Origin: Cognaticolwellia sediminilitoris
GTDB lineage: Bacteria > Pseudomonadota > Gammaproteobacteria > Enterobacterales > Alteromonadaceae
Direction of reading: 5' to 3'
Length of the DNA stretch: 64,000 bases
Assembly: GCA_002104535.1 (NCBI GenBank)
Contig: NBOG01000004.1
Span: 1-64,000 of the forward strand
The position numbers were made by a program, and so were the translations under genes. Shown here piece after piece: positions 18,837 through 29,587 of this stretch (position 1 is its first letter; every line of letters begins with the position of its first letter). The notes under the pieces are model-generated. The model saw nothing but the letters and a program-made list of their open reading frames with translations. It did not search any database and was not told the DNA's origin.

Positions 18837-19349
18837 TTAAACCTTAGTTTCGTTTGTGTTGTCTATCGATTCACCATTTTTAAATGAATCAAAAATCATC
18901 AGTGCTGCACCAATAAATATCATAGAGTCGGCAATGTTAAATGCAGGAAAGTGGTAGCCAAAGCCATAAAAATCTAAAAAGTCGATAACATAACCAAATA
19001 ACACTCGATCAATTAAATTACCTACAGCACCACTTAGCATTAAAGCAAATGCCGCTGATAATAGTGCTTGCTGCTTAGGTGTTTTAGCTAGCCAAACTAT
19101 AAAGACAATACTGGCTACTGCAGCAATTACTGTAAAAAACCAACGTTGCCAGCCACCTTGGTCAGCTAAAAAGCTAAAAGCTGCTCCAGGGTTATGCACA
19201 TAAGTTAAATTAAAAAAAGGTAAAATATCAATCGATTGATATAAATCCATATTACTGACGACTAATTGCTTAGTAACCTGATCAGCAAGTAAAAAAATCA
19301 GGGTTAACCACCACCAACGTAATCCTGTTTCGGTAAATAACTTTTTCAT
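18837..19349 (-). CDS. lspA: Lipoprotein signal peptidase (signal peptidase II)
   Basis: An inner-membrane aspartyl protease that removes signal peptides from diacylated prolipoproteins. It has four predicted transmembrane helices. Catalytic aspartates lie in the two conserved blocks GAVGNLIDRVLFGYVIDFLDF and FPAFNIADSMIFIG. The N-terminal DQVTKQLV motif is also present. The length (170 aa) is usual (E. coli 164). It lies between ileS and fkpB. The many lipoproteins in this window (BamD, M49-like, TPR, M3, GH3) would be its substrates. Confidence 0.97.
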   Translation of the reverse strand: MKKLFTETGLRWWWLTLIFLLADQVTKQLVVSNMDLYQSIDILPFFNLTYVHNPGAAFSFLADQGGWQRWFFTVIAAVASIVFIVWLAKTPKQQALLSAAFALMLSGAVGNLIDRVLFGYVIDFLDFYGFGYHFPAFNIADSMIFIGAALMIFDSFKNGESIDNTNETKV

Positions 19350-19477
19350 AACACTAATAATTCTCTTATTTTATTCTTTTTAACAAACGATACTTAACGA
19401 TATAAATAACAGAAAACGTGTAGTGCCTATTCAGCGCTACACGTTTTAGTTGCAATACATCTGGAAATTATAATTGA

Positions 19478-22315
19478 TTAGGCAAAATGACGAACTTCAC
19501 CTTCACCGTCAACGTTGGTTATACAACGTCCACAAAGCTCAGGATGTTCTGTGCTTTGCCCAATGTCCTCAGTGACATGCCAACAGCGATCACATTTCGC
19601 TCCCTCTGCTGGCGATACACTTAACCATAAGCCATCAACTTCTGTGCTTAATACATTAGCTGGAGCACTTTCAACAATCTCAACAGTTGCTTTAGAAGTG
19701 ATTAAAACAAAACGTAGTTCATCACCCAATTGTTGCAAGTTTTTAGCAACGTCAGCCGTTGCATATATAGTTACAGCTGCTTCAAGTGCTTTACCCACTT
19801 GTTTCTCTTTACGTGCATTTTCAAGTGCTTTATTGACTTCAGTACGCACTAATAATATAGCGCTCCAAAAATCATTAGTTAATGCGCTATTGGTTGCCGC
19901 TTTTGGTAAACCATCGAACCAAACACCAGTAAAGACAAACTCGTCACGAGTTTCACCTGATGGTGTTGGTAAGGCTTGCCAAATTTCTTGTGCAGTAAAT
20001 GACAATATTGGCGCCATCCAACGTGTCATCGCTTCAGCAATTAAATACATCGCCGTTTGACATGAACGACGAGCGACACTGTCATCTTTAGCGGTATATT
20101 GGCGATCTTTAATGATATCTAAGTAAAAACCACCTAACTCTGTGGTACAGAAATTCATTAACTTATGAACGACAACATGGAATTCATATTCGTCGTAAGC
20201 CGCAATTATTTCTGCTTGTAACTCAGACGCTTTATCAACCGCCCAGCGATCAAGTGCCACCATATCATCAAAAGCAATTGAATCTGTCTTCGGATCAAAG
20301 CCATTCAAGTTTGATAATAAAAAGCGTGAAGTATTTCGGATACGGCGATAAGCATCTGCTTGGCGTTTAAAAATTTCATCACCAGCAGTAATTTCTTGGG
20401 TATAATTAACCGATGCGGTCCACAAACGTAAAATGTCAGCACCTAGGGTGTTAGTGATTTCTTTTGGCGTTATAACATTGCCTAAAGATTTAGACATTTT
20501 ATGACCTTTAGCGTCAACCACAAAACCGTGTGTCAGCACTTGTTTATAAGGTGCTTTACCATTCATAGCAACCGATGAAATCATCGAAGACATAAACCAA
20601 CCACGATGTTGATCTGAGCCTTCAAGATACAAGTCTGCAATACCGTCAAATTCTTCACGTGCGTTAACCACAGAGTAATGTGTTGTACCTGAGTCAAACC
20701 AAACATCAAGGGTATCAGGTACTTTTACGTATTCTTTAGCATCATCGCCAATTAGTTCAGCTGCTTCTAAATCAAACCAAGCTTGAATACCTTTTTCTTC
20801 AACACGTTTTGCTACAGTTTCAATTAATTCAATACTACGTGGATGTAATGCGCCGGTATCTTGATGAATGAACAATGCCATTGGCACGCCCCACGTACGT
20901 TGACGTGAGATACACCAATCAGGACGCCCTTCTACCATAGATTCAATGCGACGTTGGCCCCAATCAGGTATCCATTGCGTTTTTTCGATTTCATTTAATG
21001 AATCTTGACGTAAACCTTTATTGTCCATGCTAATAAACCACTGTGGGGTAGCACGGAAAATTAATGGCGTTTTATGGCGCCAACAATGCGGATATGAATG
21101 TTCTAACGCATAGTGATGCACTAAAGTGCCATGTTCTTTTAAGGTTTCCACAACATTAGCATTCGCTTTAAACACATGTTGACCAGCAAATAATTCAGTG
21201 CCTTCTAAATACACACCATTTGCCCCAACAGGGTTAGCTACTTCTAAGTTATATAATTTACCCACATCAAAATCTTCTACACCGTGACCCGGCGCTGTAT
21301 GTACACAACCGGTACCAGAATCAGTAGTGACGTGTTCACCTAAAATAACGGGGACAGTAAAGTCATAAAATGGATGTTTTAATTGTGCAAGCTCTAAATC
21401 ACTACCTTTGCAGAAACCTAATGCATGATATTTAGTAATACCAAAACGGTCCATACAAGCAGTAACAAGGTCTGAGGCAACCACTAGGCGCTCTTTACCT
21501 TGTTCTGTTTCACATTGTACCAAGGTGTATTCTACGTCGGTATGAAGCGCAACTGCTCGGTTAGCAGGAAGGGTCCATGGCGTCGTTGTCCAAATGACAA
21601 CTGACACACTACCTTCACCGGCATGATTTTCAGGATGATTAAACTTATCAGCAACACTTTGATCAACAAAAGTAAATTTGACATCAATAGCAGGAGATTG
21701 TTTATCTTTGTATTCCACTTCAGCTTCCGCTAAAGAAGAACCACAATCAGTACACCAATGCACAGGTTTGAAGCCTTGATGCAAATGACCATTTTCAGCA
21801 ATTTTACCCAAAGAACGGATAATATTTGCTTCGGTATCAAAGTCCATTGTACGGTAAGGGTTATCCCAATCAGCGAAAACCCCTAAACGTTTAAAGTCTT
21901 CACGTTGTGCACTAACCTGTTTAGCGGCGTATTCACGACATTTCTCACGAAAGACACTGGCAGAAACTTTATGGCCTGGTTTACCGACTTTTTTCTCTAC
22001 CATTAGCTCAATTGGTAAACCGTGACAATCCCAACCAGGTACATAAGGAGCGTTAAAGTCAGATAAAGTTTTTGATTTAACAATGATATCTTTTAGTATT
22101 TTGTTTACTGAGTGCCCGATATGAATATCACCATTGGCATATGGAGGTCCATCATGCAAAATGAATGACTTTTTACCTTTTTTAGCAGCACGAATTTGAC
22201 CATACAAATCTTTTTCGGCCCACTCTTTTAGCATATTCGGTTCACGATTCGCCATATTTCCTTTCATTGCAAAAGAAGTTGCTGGCAAATTTAAGGTTTG
22301 TTTATAATCACTCAT
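19478..22315 (-). CDS. ileS: Isoleucyl-tRNA synthetase
   Basis: It charges tRNA-Ile with isoleucine and edits valine. A 945-aa class I synthetase. The HIGH signature is in [21 protein letters not shown] near residue 66; the KMSKS signature is in [13 protein letters not shown] near 603. The CP1 editing domain includes [16 protein letters not shown] and the [16 protein letters not shown] block. A C-terminal zinc ribbon ([12 protein letters not shown]...ELCGRC) is complete. It precedes lspA with a 128-bp gap and follows ribF closely (35 bp). Confidence 0.99.
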   Translation of the reverse strand: MSDYKQTLNLPATSFAMKGNMANREPNMLKEWAEKDLYGQIRAAKKGKKSFILHDGPPYANGDIHIGHSVNKILKDIIVKSKTLSDFNAPYVPGWDCHGLPIELMVEKKVGKPGHKVSASVFREKCREYAAKQVSAQREDFKRLGVFADWDNPYRTMDFDTEANIIRSLGKIAENGHLHQGFKPVHWCTDCGSSLAEAEVEYKDKQSPAIDVKFTFVDQSVADKFNHPENHAGEGSVSVVIWTTTPWTLPANRAVALHTDVEYTLVQCETEQGKERLVVASDLVTACMDRFGITKYHALGFCKGSDLELAQLKHPFYDFTVPVILGEHVTTDSGTGCVHTAPGHGVEDFDVGKLYNLEVANPVGANGVYLEGTELFAGQHVFKANANVVETLKEHGTLVHHYALEHSYPHCWRHKTPLIFRATPQWFISMDNKGLRQDSLNEIEKTQWIPDWGQRRIESMVEGRPDWCISRQRTWGVPMALFIHQDTGALHPRSIELIETVAKRVEEKGIQAWFDLEAAELIGDDAKEYVKVPDTLDVWFDSGTTHYSVVNAREEFDGIADLYLEGSDQHRGWFMSSMISSVAMNGKAPYKQVLTHGFVVDAKGHKMSKSLGNVITPKEITNTLGADILRLWTASVNYTQEITAGDEIFKRQADAYRRIRNTSRFLLSNLNGFDPKTDSIAFDDMVALDRWAVDKASELQAEIIAAYDEYEFHVVVHKLMNFCTTELGGFYLDIIKDRQYTAKDDSVARRSCQTAMYLIAEAMTRWMAPILSFTAQEIWQALPTPSGETRDEFVFTGVWFDGLPKAATNSALTNDFWSAILLVRTEVNKALENARKEKQVGKALEAAVTIYATADVAKNLQQLGDELRFVLITSKATVEIVESAPANVLSTEVDGLWLSVSPAEGAKCDRCWHVTEDIGQSTEHPELCGRCITNVDGEGEVRHFA

Positions 22316-22350
22316 TAAAATTAATATCCGTTGTCGTAGTCACTAATATA

Positions 22351-23313
22351 TTATTTAGTATTGTCTTGTATTTGAGCTAAGTTTTGCACGTAAGTGCGGC
22401 CCTGCTCTGTATCTATAGCAATTTGTTGAATAAGTTCAGCTAACGAGCTGAACTTCTGTTCACTGCGTAGTTTTTTCAACATCACTACCTCAATAACAGC
22501 ACCATACAAATTATTATCAAAATCAAAAATATGCACTTCTAATTGTTGCCTAATTCCAGCAACTGTCGGTCTTGAACCTACGTTAGCAACACCGAAGTGT
22601 TGGCCAAACTGGCTGTTAACCTGCACCACGTAAACTCCCGAAACTGGAGATACACGACGCTTTAATCTTATATTCGCAGTTGGAAAGCCCATTTCACGGC
22701 CGCGTTTATCACCGTGAAACACTTTACCAATGATAGAGTATGGACGACCTAGCATGACTTTCGCGCCATCTAAATCATCTTTCTCCAGTAACTGCCTAAT
22801 GGCGGTACTACTAACTCGACAACCAGCGAGTTTATGACTTGCGGTATCTGTCACCGAAAAGTCGAACTTTTTACCGGCTGTTTTTAACATCGAAAAATCA
22901 CCTTGACGATTTTTGCCAAAGTGAAAATCATCACCAACAATCAGGTGTTTAATTGCTAGGCGCTTAACTAACAATTCTTCGATAAAAGTTTCGGCGCTTA
23001 GACTAGCAAATTTTTTATTAAAATTGATACAAATTAATCTATCAATACCTAATTTTTTCAACAAGGCATATTTATCACGTAAGCGGCACAATCTTGCAGG
23101 TGCCGTTTCAGGCGAAAATAGCTCTTGTGGTTGCGGCTCAAAGACTAATACCGCGGCTTCGCAATCTAATTTTTTAGCTTTTTCAACTAATGCGAGAATT
23201 ACCTGTTGATGTCCTAAGTGAACACCATCAAAATTCCCGATAGTTAACACGCAACCACGACGATTTTTGTCGTCATTAATGCGCAAGTTGTGAATGCCAC
23301 GTGTTAAATGCAT
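22351..23313 (-). CDS. ribF: Bifunctional riboflavin kinase/FAD synthetase
   Basis: It converts riboflavin to FMN and then FAD. The N-terminal nucleotidyltransferase domain has LTIGNFDGVHLGHQQVI and the block VGDDFHFGKNRQGDF. The C-terminal flavokinase domain has RPYSIIGKVFHGDKRGREMGFPTANI. Length is about 320 aa, as expected (E. coli 313). The frame opens at a TTG at 23337; I chose the ATG at 23313 (MHLTRGIHNLR), whose first residues match typical RibF N-termini. A TAAGG lies 12 nt upstream, somewhat far. ribF-ileS-lspA is the classical order. Confidence 0.96.
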   Translation of the reverse strand: MHLTRGIHNLRINDDKNRRGCVLTIGNFDGVHLGHQQVILALVEKAKKLDCEAAVLVFEPQPQELFSPETAPARLCRLRDKYALLKKLGIDRLICINFNKKFASLSAETFIEELLVKRLAIKHLIVGDDFHFGKNRQGDFSMLKTAGKKFDFSVTDTASHKLAGCRVSSTAIRQLLEKDDLDGAKVMLGRPYSIIGKVFHGDKRGREMGFPTANIRLKRRVSPVSGVYVVQVNSQFGQHFGVANVGSRPTVAGIRQQLEVHIFDFDNNLYGAVIEVVMLKKLRSEQKFSSLAELIQQIAIDTEQGRTYVQNLAQIQDNTK

Positions 23314-23440
23314 GAAATTAGAAAACCTTACTGCCAATAGTGCTTTACTAAGAGCTAAATCATTAAAGTATAAAAACTGCTGAATTATATATCAGTCAGC
23401 TTTAAGAATCAGCCTTTAGCGAGAGTTATTTTAAGATTAA

Positions 23441-25027
23441 TCAATGCTTAGTTAGGTTTTTTTGCGTAACTTTAATATCACCAATTCGTATGCCAAGTAA
23501 TACTACGCAAATTAGGTAACTTAATAACCCAGAAGAAATGCAAATAACAAGCTGTAACACTTGCTCACTAAAGCTAAGTAAAAGCCACTGTTCAAACTCA
23601 GGTGATACTTGATTTACAATCCACGCCATAACAGCTGCTGAAAACATTAAGCGTGATATAAACCACCATGTTTTGCCTGTTAAATGAAAAACATTGGCCG
23701 CTTTTAAACCGTGATAAAGCATATATGCATTTAATGTTGCAGATAACGTCGTCGCAATAGCTAAACCAACATAACCAAAAAATGGCGCAAGCATTAGGTT
23801 AAAGGCCATGTTAGCCACCATCGCTTTAATCGCTATTTTGACCGGTGTTTTGGTATCTTGACGTGCATAATAACCGGGCGCCAAAATTTTAATAAACATA
23901 AAACTCAGTAAACCAGCAAGATATGCATAAAGAGCATAAGAGACTTGTAATACTTCATACTCGGTAAATTCACCGCGCATAAATAACACCATAATAATCG
24001 GCTGTGCTAGTATCATTAGCCCTGCCAAAGCTGGCCAACCAAATAACGATACAATTCTAATACCCCAATCTATGGTGTCACTAAATTCTTGAGTATCTTT
24101 TTTAGTATGCAACTTAGCCAAACTGGGTAATATGACTGTTGCAATACCAATACCAAACAATCCAAGTGGAAACTCAAGTAACCTGTCAGCATAATATAAC
24201 CAACTAATTGAACCCGTGATCAACATACTGGCAATAATAGTATCAAGCAGTAAATTAATTTGCGTTACAGAAACGCCGAACAGTGCAGGGATTATCAATT
24301 TACGTATTTTAGTTACCCCTGGAGATTTCCACGCCCAGGTGGGTTTAACTAAAGCACCGGCTCGATATAAAAAGGGTAATTGGAAAGCAAACTGAATAAA
24401 ACCACCTAAAAACACGCCCCAAGCTAATGCAAAGGCAGGGTTATCCATAACAGGCGCTAGGTATATTGCACAGGCAATCACGCCAACATTTAATAAAACG
24501 GGCGTAAATGCTGAAACAGCAAAACGGCCATAAGTATTTAAAATAGCCCCTGACAAGGCCGTAAAGCTAACAAACCATAAATAAGGAAAGGTTATTTTTA
24601 ATAACAAACTCGCAAGATCAAACTTTTCACTAGCGGGACCATCATTTAACCAATCTAAAAACCAACCAAATCCAAATAAAGCAACAAACAACGGTGAGGC
24701 GATCATGCCAAATAGTGTCACTAGAGTAATAACAACGCCAAGCGTACCAGAGACCTGCGCAATAAGTTTACGCGTCTCATTAGTTGTGTGTTCTTGATCT
24801 TTAGTATGGTACTCACTTAACACCGGTACAAAAGCTTGAGCAAATGCCCCTTCAGCAAAAAGTCGTCTTAAAAAGTTAGGGATTTTATTAGCGAAAAAAA
24901 ACACGTCAGCCGATGCCCCCGCTCCCATTATATTCGCTATTACCACATCTCTGACTAAGCCAAGTACGCGAGAAATTAAAGTCATCGCGCTAACAATTAT
25001 TCCTGACTTAATTAATTTTTTACTCAA
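23441..25027 (-). CDS. murJ: Lipid II flippase MurJ
   Basis: A MOP-superfamily membrane protein (528 aa, about 14 hydrophobic helices) that flips the peptidoglycan precursor lipid II across the inner membrane. Family traits include the N-terminal SGIIVSAMTLISRVLGLVRDVVIANIMGAG, FFANKIPNFLRRLFAEGAFAQAFVPVLSEY, and charged residues in the cavity helices. It reads in the same direction as ribF with about 100 bp between them, and is divergent from rpsT, the standard arrangement in this group. Confidence 0.97.
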   Translation of the reverse strand: MSKKLIKSGIIVSAMTLISRVLGLVRDVVIANIMGAGASADVFFFANKIPNFLRRLFAEGAFAQAFVPVLSEYHTKDQEHTTNETRKLIAQVSGTLGVVITLVTLFGMIASPLFVALFGFGWFLDWLNDGPASEKFDLASLLLKITFPYLWFVSFTALSGAILNTYGRFAVSAFTPVLLNVGVIACAIYLAPVMDNPAFALAWGVFLGGFIQFAFQLPFLYRAGALVKPTWAWKSPGVTKIRKLIIPALFGVSVTQINLLLDTIIASMLITGSISWLYYADRLLEFPLGLFGIGIATVILPSLAKLHTKKDTQEFSDTIDWGIRIVSLFGWPALAGLMILAQPIIMVLFMRGEFTEYEVLQVSYALYAYLAGLLSFMFIKILAPGYYARQDTKTPVKIAIKAMVANMAFNLMLAPFFGYVGLAIATTLSATLNAYMLYHGLKAANVFHLTGKTWWFISRLMFSAAVMAWIVNQVSPEFEQWLLLSFSEQVLQLVICISSGLLSYLICVVLLGIRIGDIKVTQKNLTKH

Positions 25028-25396
25028 AAGAACAACCCTATTTATTTAATTTTTTAACTGCGTTTTCATGCCGTTTTACATGCTAAAGGTAAAAATATCC
25101 AAACGAAAACACAAAAATAGCCATACATATGTATTATGCGGCTTTTATAAAATGATAAACAAGTTTTTAATGTTTTTACTTCTAGCTATGCTGTTTCAGT
25201 TAATCGTTTGTTTAATAGCCAGAAAAAAAGAATAAAATGACAGAAATAGAAATAAAGTATCAAATATATCAAAAATTACTTAAATCAAGGCATACAGTAC
25301 TTCCAACTTTTAACTAAAAACTTTAGAATGCACACATTGGTTTTATTTATACAAACGGGTAATTATCCGAACGGTCAAATTAAAGCGGTAAAATGT
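25028..25396. other. murJ-rpsT intergenic region
   Basis: A 370-bp A/T-rich gap between divergent murJ and the rpsT promoter. I see no coding region: the frames here are short and lack ribosome sites. It must hold the murJ promoter and possibly extra rpsT promoters, but nothing stands out. Confidence 0.5.
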
Positions 25397-25425
25397 TTGA
25401 CAAACCAGTTAAAAACAGGCATATT
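25397..25425 (+). promoter_or_regulatory. rpsT promoter
   Basis: A perfect -35 TTGACA (25397-25402), a 17-nt spacer and a -10-like CATATT (25420-25425). It lies about 50 bp upstream of the rpsT start. Confidence 0.7.
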
Positions 25426-25473
25426 TCGTCGCCTTAAATTTAGGCAATATTTATTCAATTTTAGGAGTTCACC

Positions 25474-25734
25474 TTGGCTAACTCAAAGTCTGCTAAGAAG
25501 CGCGCATTACAATCTGAAAAGCGCCGTCAACACAATGCAAGCCGTCGCTCAATGATGCGTACTTTACTTAAAAAAGTAATTTCTGCTATCGAAGCCGGTG
25601 ACAAAGAAAAAGCAACTACAGAATTTACTGCTGCTGCACCGATTTTAGATCGTTATGCAAGCAAAGGTCTTATTCACAAAAATAAAGCAGCTCGTAGCAA
25701 GAGTCGTTTGAACGCTGCAATTAAAGCGCTTTAA
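25474..25734 (+). CDS. rpsT: 30S ribosomal protein S20
   Basis: A primary-binding small-subunit protein (86 aa) that contacts 16S rRNA helices 9 and 44. The sequence is the standard S20: [28 protein letters not shown], then [28 protein letters not shown]. The start codon is TTG, preceded by AGGAG 8 nt upstream. E. coli rpsT also starts with UUG, where the weak start is linked to autoregulation; the conservation suggests the same here. A strong terminator follows. Confidence 0.99.
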   Translation: MANSKSAKKRALQSEKRRQHNASRRSMMRTLLKKVISAIEAGDKEKATTEFTAAAPILDRYASKGLIHKNKAARSKSRLNAAIKAL

Positions 25735-25752
25735 TTTTTGTAAAGAATTAAA

Positions 25753-25777
25753 AAACCGGCTTCTGCCGGTTTTTTTA
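25753..25777 (+). terminator. Rho-independent terminator after rpsT
   Basis: Stem AAACCGGC / GCCGGTTT with a 4-nt loop (TTCT), followed by a run of T residues. It lies about 20 bp after the rpsT stop. Confidence 0.95.
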
Positions 25778-26168
25778 TACCTGTAAATCGTTGAACTAGC
25801 ATTTTTAAAATCCTTAGTCGATAACAAAACGTCCCTACTTAGCTTCCGGGGCGGGAATAATCAACTACTCTCCTCTACTCAAAACTCTGACTTATGCATT
25901 CATTCGATTAACTAAATATTAATTAACCACATTATTTTCAGCTTTTAATCCTGAATCATTAACTATAAAAGCCAAAACGTTATTTTCTTCAATTCTTTGA
26001 TATTAGTAACTCACTAATCACATGAAATTTATTTGACTAATCAGTTGTATGATTGATTTTGACAAGGCAATAACCATTCTCTACAATCATTGCCTTTGTT
26101 CTAAACACTTTAACTCTCGCTGATTAAGCAGCACTTAATCAACTGGGTATTTATAAGAGAGAATTTAC
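25778..26168. other. Non-coding gap before the M49-like gene
   Basis: About 390 bp without a convincing gene. It is A/T-rich in the second half and should contain the promoter of the downstream lipoprotein gene. A ribosome site (AGAGAG) lies about 9 nt before the ATG at 26169. Confidence 0.5.
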
Positions 26169-27824
26169 ATGAAACTTTCAAAAATCGCTTCACTCCTGCT
26201 CATTGCTGGCAGTTTAGCCGCTTGTAGTGATAACAACGATACAAAAACAACCACAAGCGTTAATTTAATACCTGAGTATCAAGACCGCTTAGATATCTAT
26301 AAAACGGTAACATTGAGTGCCGATTTATCGCACTTATCTGCTAACCAAAAAGATATGTTGTCATTACTAATTGAAGCCTCAGATATTATTGATGGTTTAT
26401 TTTGGCAACAAGCATTTGGTCAAGATAAAGAAAAATTCTTAGCGTCTATCAGCGATGAAAAAGTACGTGAATTCGCCCGCATTAATTACGGTCCTTGGGA
26501 TAGACTTAATGGCGACAAAGCATTTTTAACTAGCACTAAGGCGAAAAATCCCGGCGCCCAATTCTATCCAGCAGATATGACAAAAGATGAGTTTGAAAAA
26601 ACGACTTTTGATGATAAAAACGGTTTGTACTCATTAGTAACGAGAACTGATAGCGGTGAATTAAGCACTATTTCTTTCTCAGAAGCTTACAGTGATGAGG
26701 TCAATCGTATTGCAGTAATTTTAGAAAAAGCTGCTACATTAGCTGATGATAAAGAATTCGCAAATTACCTTAACATGCGTGCTAAAGCGATAAGAAATGA
26801 CGATTTCCAAGCATCTGATTTTGCTTGGATGGACATGAAAAACAATCCTATTGACGTCGTAATTGGTCCGATTGAAACATACGAAGACCAACTATTCGGT
26901 TACCGTGCTGCGTATGAATCATACGTACTTGTTAAAGATATGGCTTGGAGTGAAAAACTGGCTAAATATGCCGAGTTTTTACCTGAACTTCAACGTGGCT
27001 TACCTGTAAGTAAGAAATACAAAGCTGAAGTCCCAGGTTCAGATGCAGACTTAAATGCCTATGACGTAATTTACTATGCAGGACACGCAAATGCTGGCGG
27101 TAAAACTATTGCCATTAACTTACCTAATGACGAGCAGGTACAGTTAGAAAAAGGCACACGTCGTTTACAACTTAAAAATGCTATGCGCGCTAAATTTGAT
27201 GCCATCATGAAACCGATTGCAGAAACTTTAATTGTGCCAGAGCAACGCAAAAACGTAACCTTTACGGCATTTTTTGCTAACACCATGTTTCATGAGGTTG
27301 CTCATGGGTTAGGCATTAAAAACACCATTAATGGTAAAGGTACGGTACGTCAGTCATTAAAAGAGCATGCGTCAGCCTTAGAAGAAGGTAAAGCAGATAT
27401 TTTAGGACTGTACATGATCCGTCAGTTGCTAGCTAAAAATGTCATTACTGAAGGTACACTAGAAGATTATTACACAACTTTCTTAGCCGGTATATTCCGT
27501 TCTGTACGCTTTGGCGCAAGCTCTGCACACGGTAAAGCAAACATGGTACGTTTTAACTACTTTGCTGAACAAAATGCTTTCTCGCGAAACGAGCAAGGTC
27601 TATACACGGTAAATGTTGACAAGATGACGGCTGCAATAGATTCGCTGTCAGAGTTAATTTTAACCTTACAAGGTAACGGCGATTACGACGGTGTTGACAA
27701 ATTAGTGGCAAAAAGCGGCGTTATTAATAGCAATTTAGAGAAAGATTTAGCTAGTTTAAATACCGCTAAAATACCTGTTGATATTACTTTCAAGCAAGGC
27801 AAAAAAGTACTTGGTTTAAACTAA
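26169..27824 (+). CDS. M49-like metallopeptidase lipoprotein (DPP III-related)
   Basis: An exported lipoprotein of 551 aa with lipobox LAAC (Cys about residue 19). It resembles the bacterial 'Zn-dependent hydrolase' branch related to dipeptidyl peptidase III (M49). The zinc motif is HEVAHGLG near residue 374, and the second motif EEGKAD near 405 corresponds to EECRAD of DPP III. True DPP III has HExxxH (HELLGH); this protein has HExxH spacing, a feature of the bacterial branch. The block GHANAGGKTIAINLPND fits the substrate-cleft region. It probably cleaves peptides in the periplasm; the substrate is unknown. It is monocistronic, with its own terminator. Confidence 0.75.
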   Translation: MKLSKIASLLLIAGSLAACSDNNDTKTTTSVNLIPEYQDRLDIYKTVTLSADLSHLSANQKDMLSLLIEASDIIDGLFWQQAFGQDKEKFLASISDEKVREFARINYGPWDRLNGDKAFLTSTKAKNPGAQFYPADMTKDEFEKTTFDDKNGLYSLVTRTDSGELSTISFSEAYSDEVNRIAVILEKAATLADDKEFANYLNMRAKAIRNDDFQASDFAWMDMKNNPIDVVIGPIETYEDQLFGYRAAYESYVLVKDMAWSEKLAKYAEFLPELQRGLPVSKKYKAEVPGSDADLNAYDVIYYAGHANAGGKTIAINLPNDEQVQLEKGTRRLQLKNAMRAKFDAIMKPIAETLIVPEQRKNVTFTAFFANTMFHEVAHGLGIKNTINGKGTVRQSLKEHASALEEGKADILGLYMIRQLLAKNVITEGTLEDYYTTFLAGIFRSVRFGASSAHGKANMVRFNYFAEQNAFSRNEQGLYTVNVDKMTAAIDSLSELILTLQGNGDYDGVDKLVAKSGVINSNLEKDLASLNTAKIPVDITFKQGKKVLGLN

Positions 27825-27854
27825 TGTCTCAATAGACAGTCAATCGATAAATTT

Positions 27855-27885
27855 AAAGGCTAAACATTTGTTTAGCCTTTTTTTT
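27855..27885 (+). terminator. Rho-independent terminator after the M49-like gene
   Basis: An 11-bp stem AAAGGCTAAAC / GTTTAGCCTTT with loop ATTT, followed by eight or more T residues. Confidence 0.95.
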
Positions 27886-27985
27886 GCACGAATTTTTTGA
27901 ACTAATAATTCTAATGTTGAATTAAAATGAGTATTAAAGCATAGTGGTCAGACGTGTTGACATATAAAAGTTCGAAGGTGTAAGT

Positions 27986-29587
27986 TTGCAAACATTTGAT
28001 TTTGTAATAATTGGTGGCGGCTCTGCGGGCTGCGTCTTAGCTGATAAATTATCAGAAAGTGGCGAACACAGTGTATGCCTATTAGAGGCTGGCAAGAGCG
28101 ATAAAAATTGGTTAATTCATTTACCTATTGGCATTATTGGGCTTTTGAAAAGTAGAAGCCTCAATTGGCAGTTTAACTCCCATGCAGAAAACACCTTAAA
28201 TAATCGAGAAATATTCACACCGCGCGGTAAAACACTCGGTGGCAGTAGCTCAATTAACGCCATGCTATATGTCAGGGGGCAGAAACAAGATTACGATCAT
28301 TGGCAATCGCTCGGTAACGATGGCTGGGCCTTTGATGACGTGCTGCCTTACTTTAAGGAACTTGAGCATCAAGAACGTGGCGCTGATGAATTTCATGGCA
28401 TAAACGGGCCACTTAACGTTGCAGACTCAGTATCTAAACCTGCAGTTAGTGACGACTTTATTCAGTCAGCAATCACCGCGGGTTACCCTAAAAATAATGA
28501 CTTTAATGGCGCAACTCAAGAAGGTATTGGCTATTTTCAAGTTACGCAAAAAAATGGCTTACGCCATAGCGCAGCAAAAGCTTTTTTAACGCCAAATTTA
28601 ACACGTAAAAACTTAACAGTACTGACACAAACATACGTAGAAAAACTGATAATTATTGATGGTGTTGCCACGGGTGTTATTTATAAACATAACGGTAAAC
28701 TTCAGCAAGTTATCGCAAGCAAAGAAGTTATCGTCAGCGCAGGTGCAATCAATTCGCCACAAATATTAATGTTATCTGGCATTGGTCCAAAAGCTGAATT
28801 AGAAAAGCATGATATTAAAGTGCTACATGCACTTGAAGGTGTTGGAAAAAATTTACAAGATCATGTCGATGTGCTCAGCGTTGCCCAGCACGATAGAACC
28901 GAACTTTTAGCCTATCGCCCAAAAGCTATTTGGTGGGGTATTAAAGAGACAGTAAAATTTATTACTAAGCGCACAGGACTTCTAACTACCGTCATTGCAG
29001 AAGCTGGTGGCTTTATAAAATCAGAGCCGAGCCTAACAGAGCCTGACTTACAACTACATTTTGTGCCTGCAGCAATGGACGATCACGGCAGAAACAATAA
29101 ACTGCTTTGTACCTATGGCGTAGCTTTGCATGTTTGCTTACTGAGGCCAAAAAGTCGAGGCAGCGTGAAGCTTTACAGTAATAAAAGCAGTCAACATCCT
29201 CGTATTGAACTGAATATGTTAGACCACGAAGATGATATAAAAACCATGATTAAAGCGGTAAAAATTGCGAAAAATATCTTATCGTCACCGCCATTATCTT
29301 CAAGCCATGTTAAGTTTATTTTCCCTGAAGAAGGCTGCGCTAGTGACCAAGAAATTCATCAATTTCTAAAAAGTAAATGTAACACCATATACCACCCTGT
29401 CGGCACCTGTAAAATGGGTCAAGACGACTTAGCGGTAGTCGATGAACAGTTAAAAGTAAGGGGTATTAAACAGTTACGAGTAGTTGATGCTTCAATTATG
29501 CCGACATTAATTAGTGGCAATACTAATGCGCCAACTATGATGATCGCAGCGAAAGCTGCAGATATGATCTTAGCTGATCATTGTTAA
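27986..29587 (+). CDS. GMC-family FAD-dependent oxidoreductase (choline dehydrogenase-like)
   Basis: A 533-aa flavoprotein of the glucose-methanol-choline family. The Rossmann motif GGGSAGCVLADKLSE lies at residues 9-23, followed by LLEAG. GMC signature 1 is present (GKTLGGSSSINAMLYVRGQKQDYDHW). Signature 2 is VSAGAINSPQILMLSGIGP. The C-terminal catalytic block IYHPVGTCKMGQDD carries the active-site His, and NTNAPTMMIAAKAADMI closes the FAD site. The substrate is an alcohol of unknown type; no betaine genes are adjacent, so choline is not implied. The start is TTG with GAAGGTG upstream. It has no signal peptide. Confidence 0.9.
   Translation: MQTFDFVIIGGGSAGCVLADKLSESGEHSVCLLEAGKSDKNWLIHLPIGIIGLLKSRSLNWQFNSHAENTLNNREIFTPRGKTLGGSSSINAMLYVRGQKQDYDHWQSLGNDGWAFDDVLPYFKELEHQERGADEFHGINGPLNVADSVSKPAVSDDFIQSAITAGYPKNNDFNGATQEGIGYFQVTQKNGLRHSAAKAFLTPNLTRKNLTVLTQTYVEKLIIIDGVATGVIYKHNGKLQQVIASKEVIVSAGAINSPQILMLSGIGPKAELEKHDIKVLHALEGVGKNLQDHVDVLSVAQHDRTELLAYRPKAIWWGIKETVKFITKRTGLLTTVIAEAGGFIKSEPSLTEPDLQLHFVPAAMDDHGRNNKLLCTYGVALHVCLLRPKSRGSVKLYSNKSSQHPRIELNMLDHEDDIKTMIKAVKIAKNILSSPPLSSSHVKFIFPEEGCASDQEIHQFLKSKCNTIYHPVGTCKMGQDDLAVVDEQLKVRGIKQLRVVDASIMPTLISGNTNAPTMMIAAKAADMILADHC

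Noticed and set aside
19515-20060. 181-codon plus-strand frame opposite ileS
   Set aside because: Antisense shadow; the ileS zinc ribbon and anticodon-binding region explain the sequence.
25328-25555. 75-codon plus-strand frame overlapping rpsT
   Set aside because: It covers the rpsT promoter and ribosome site and runs out of frame into S20.
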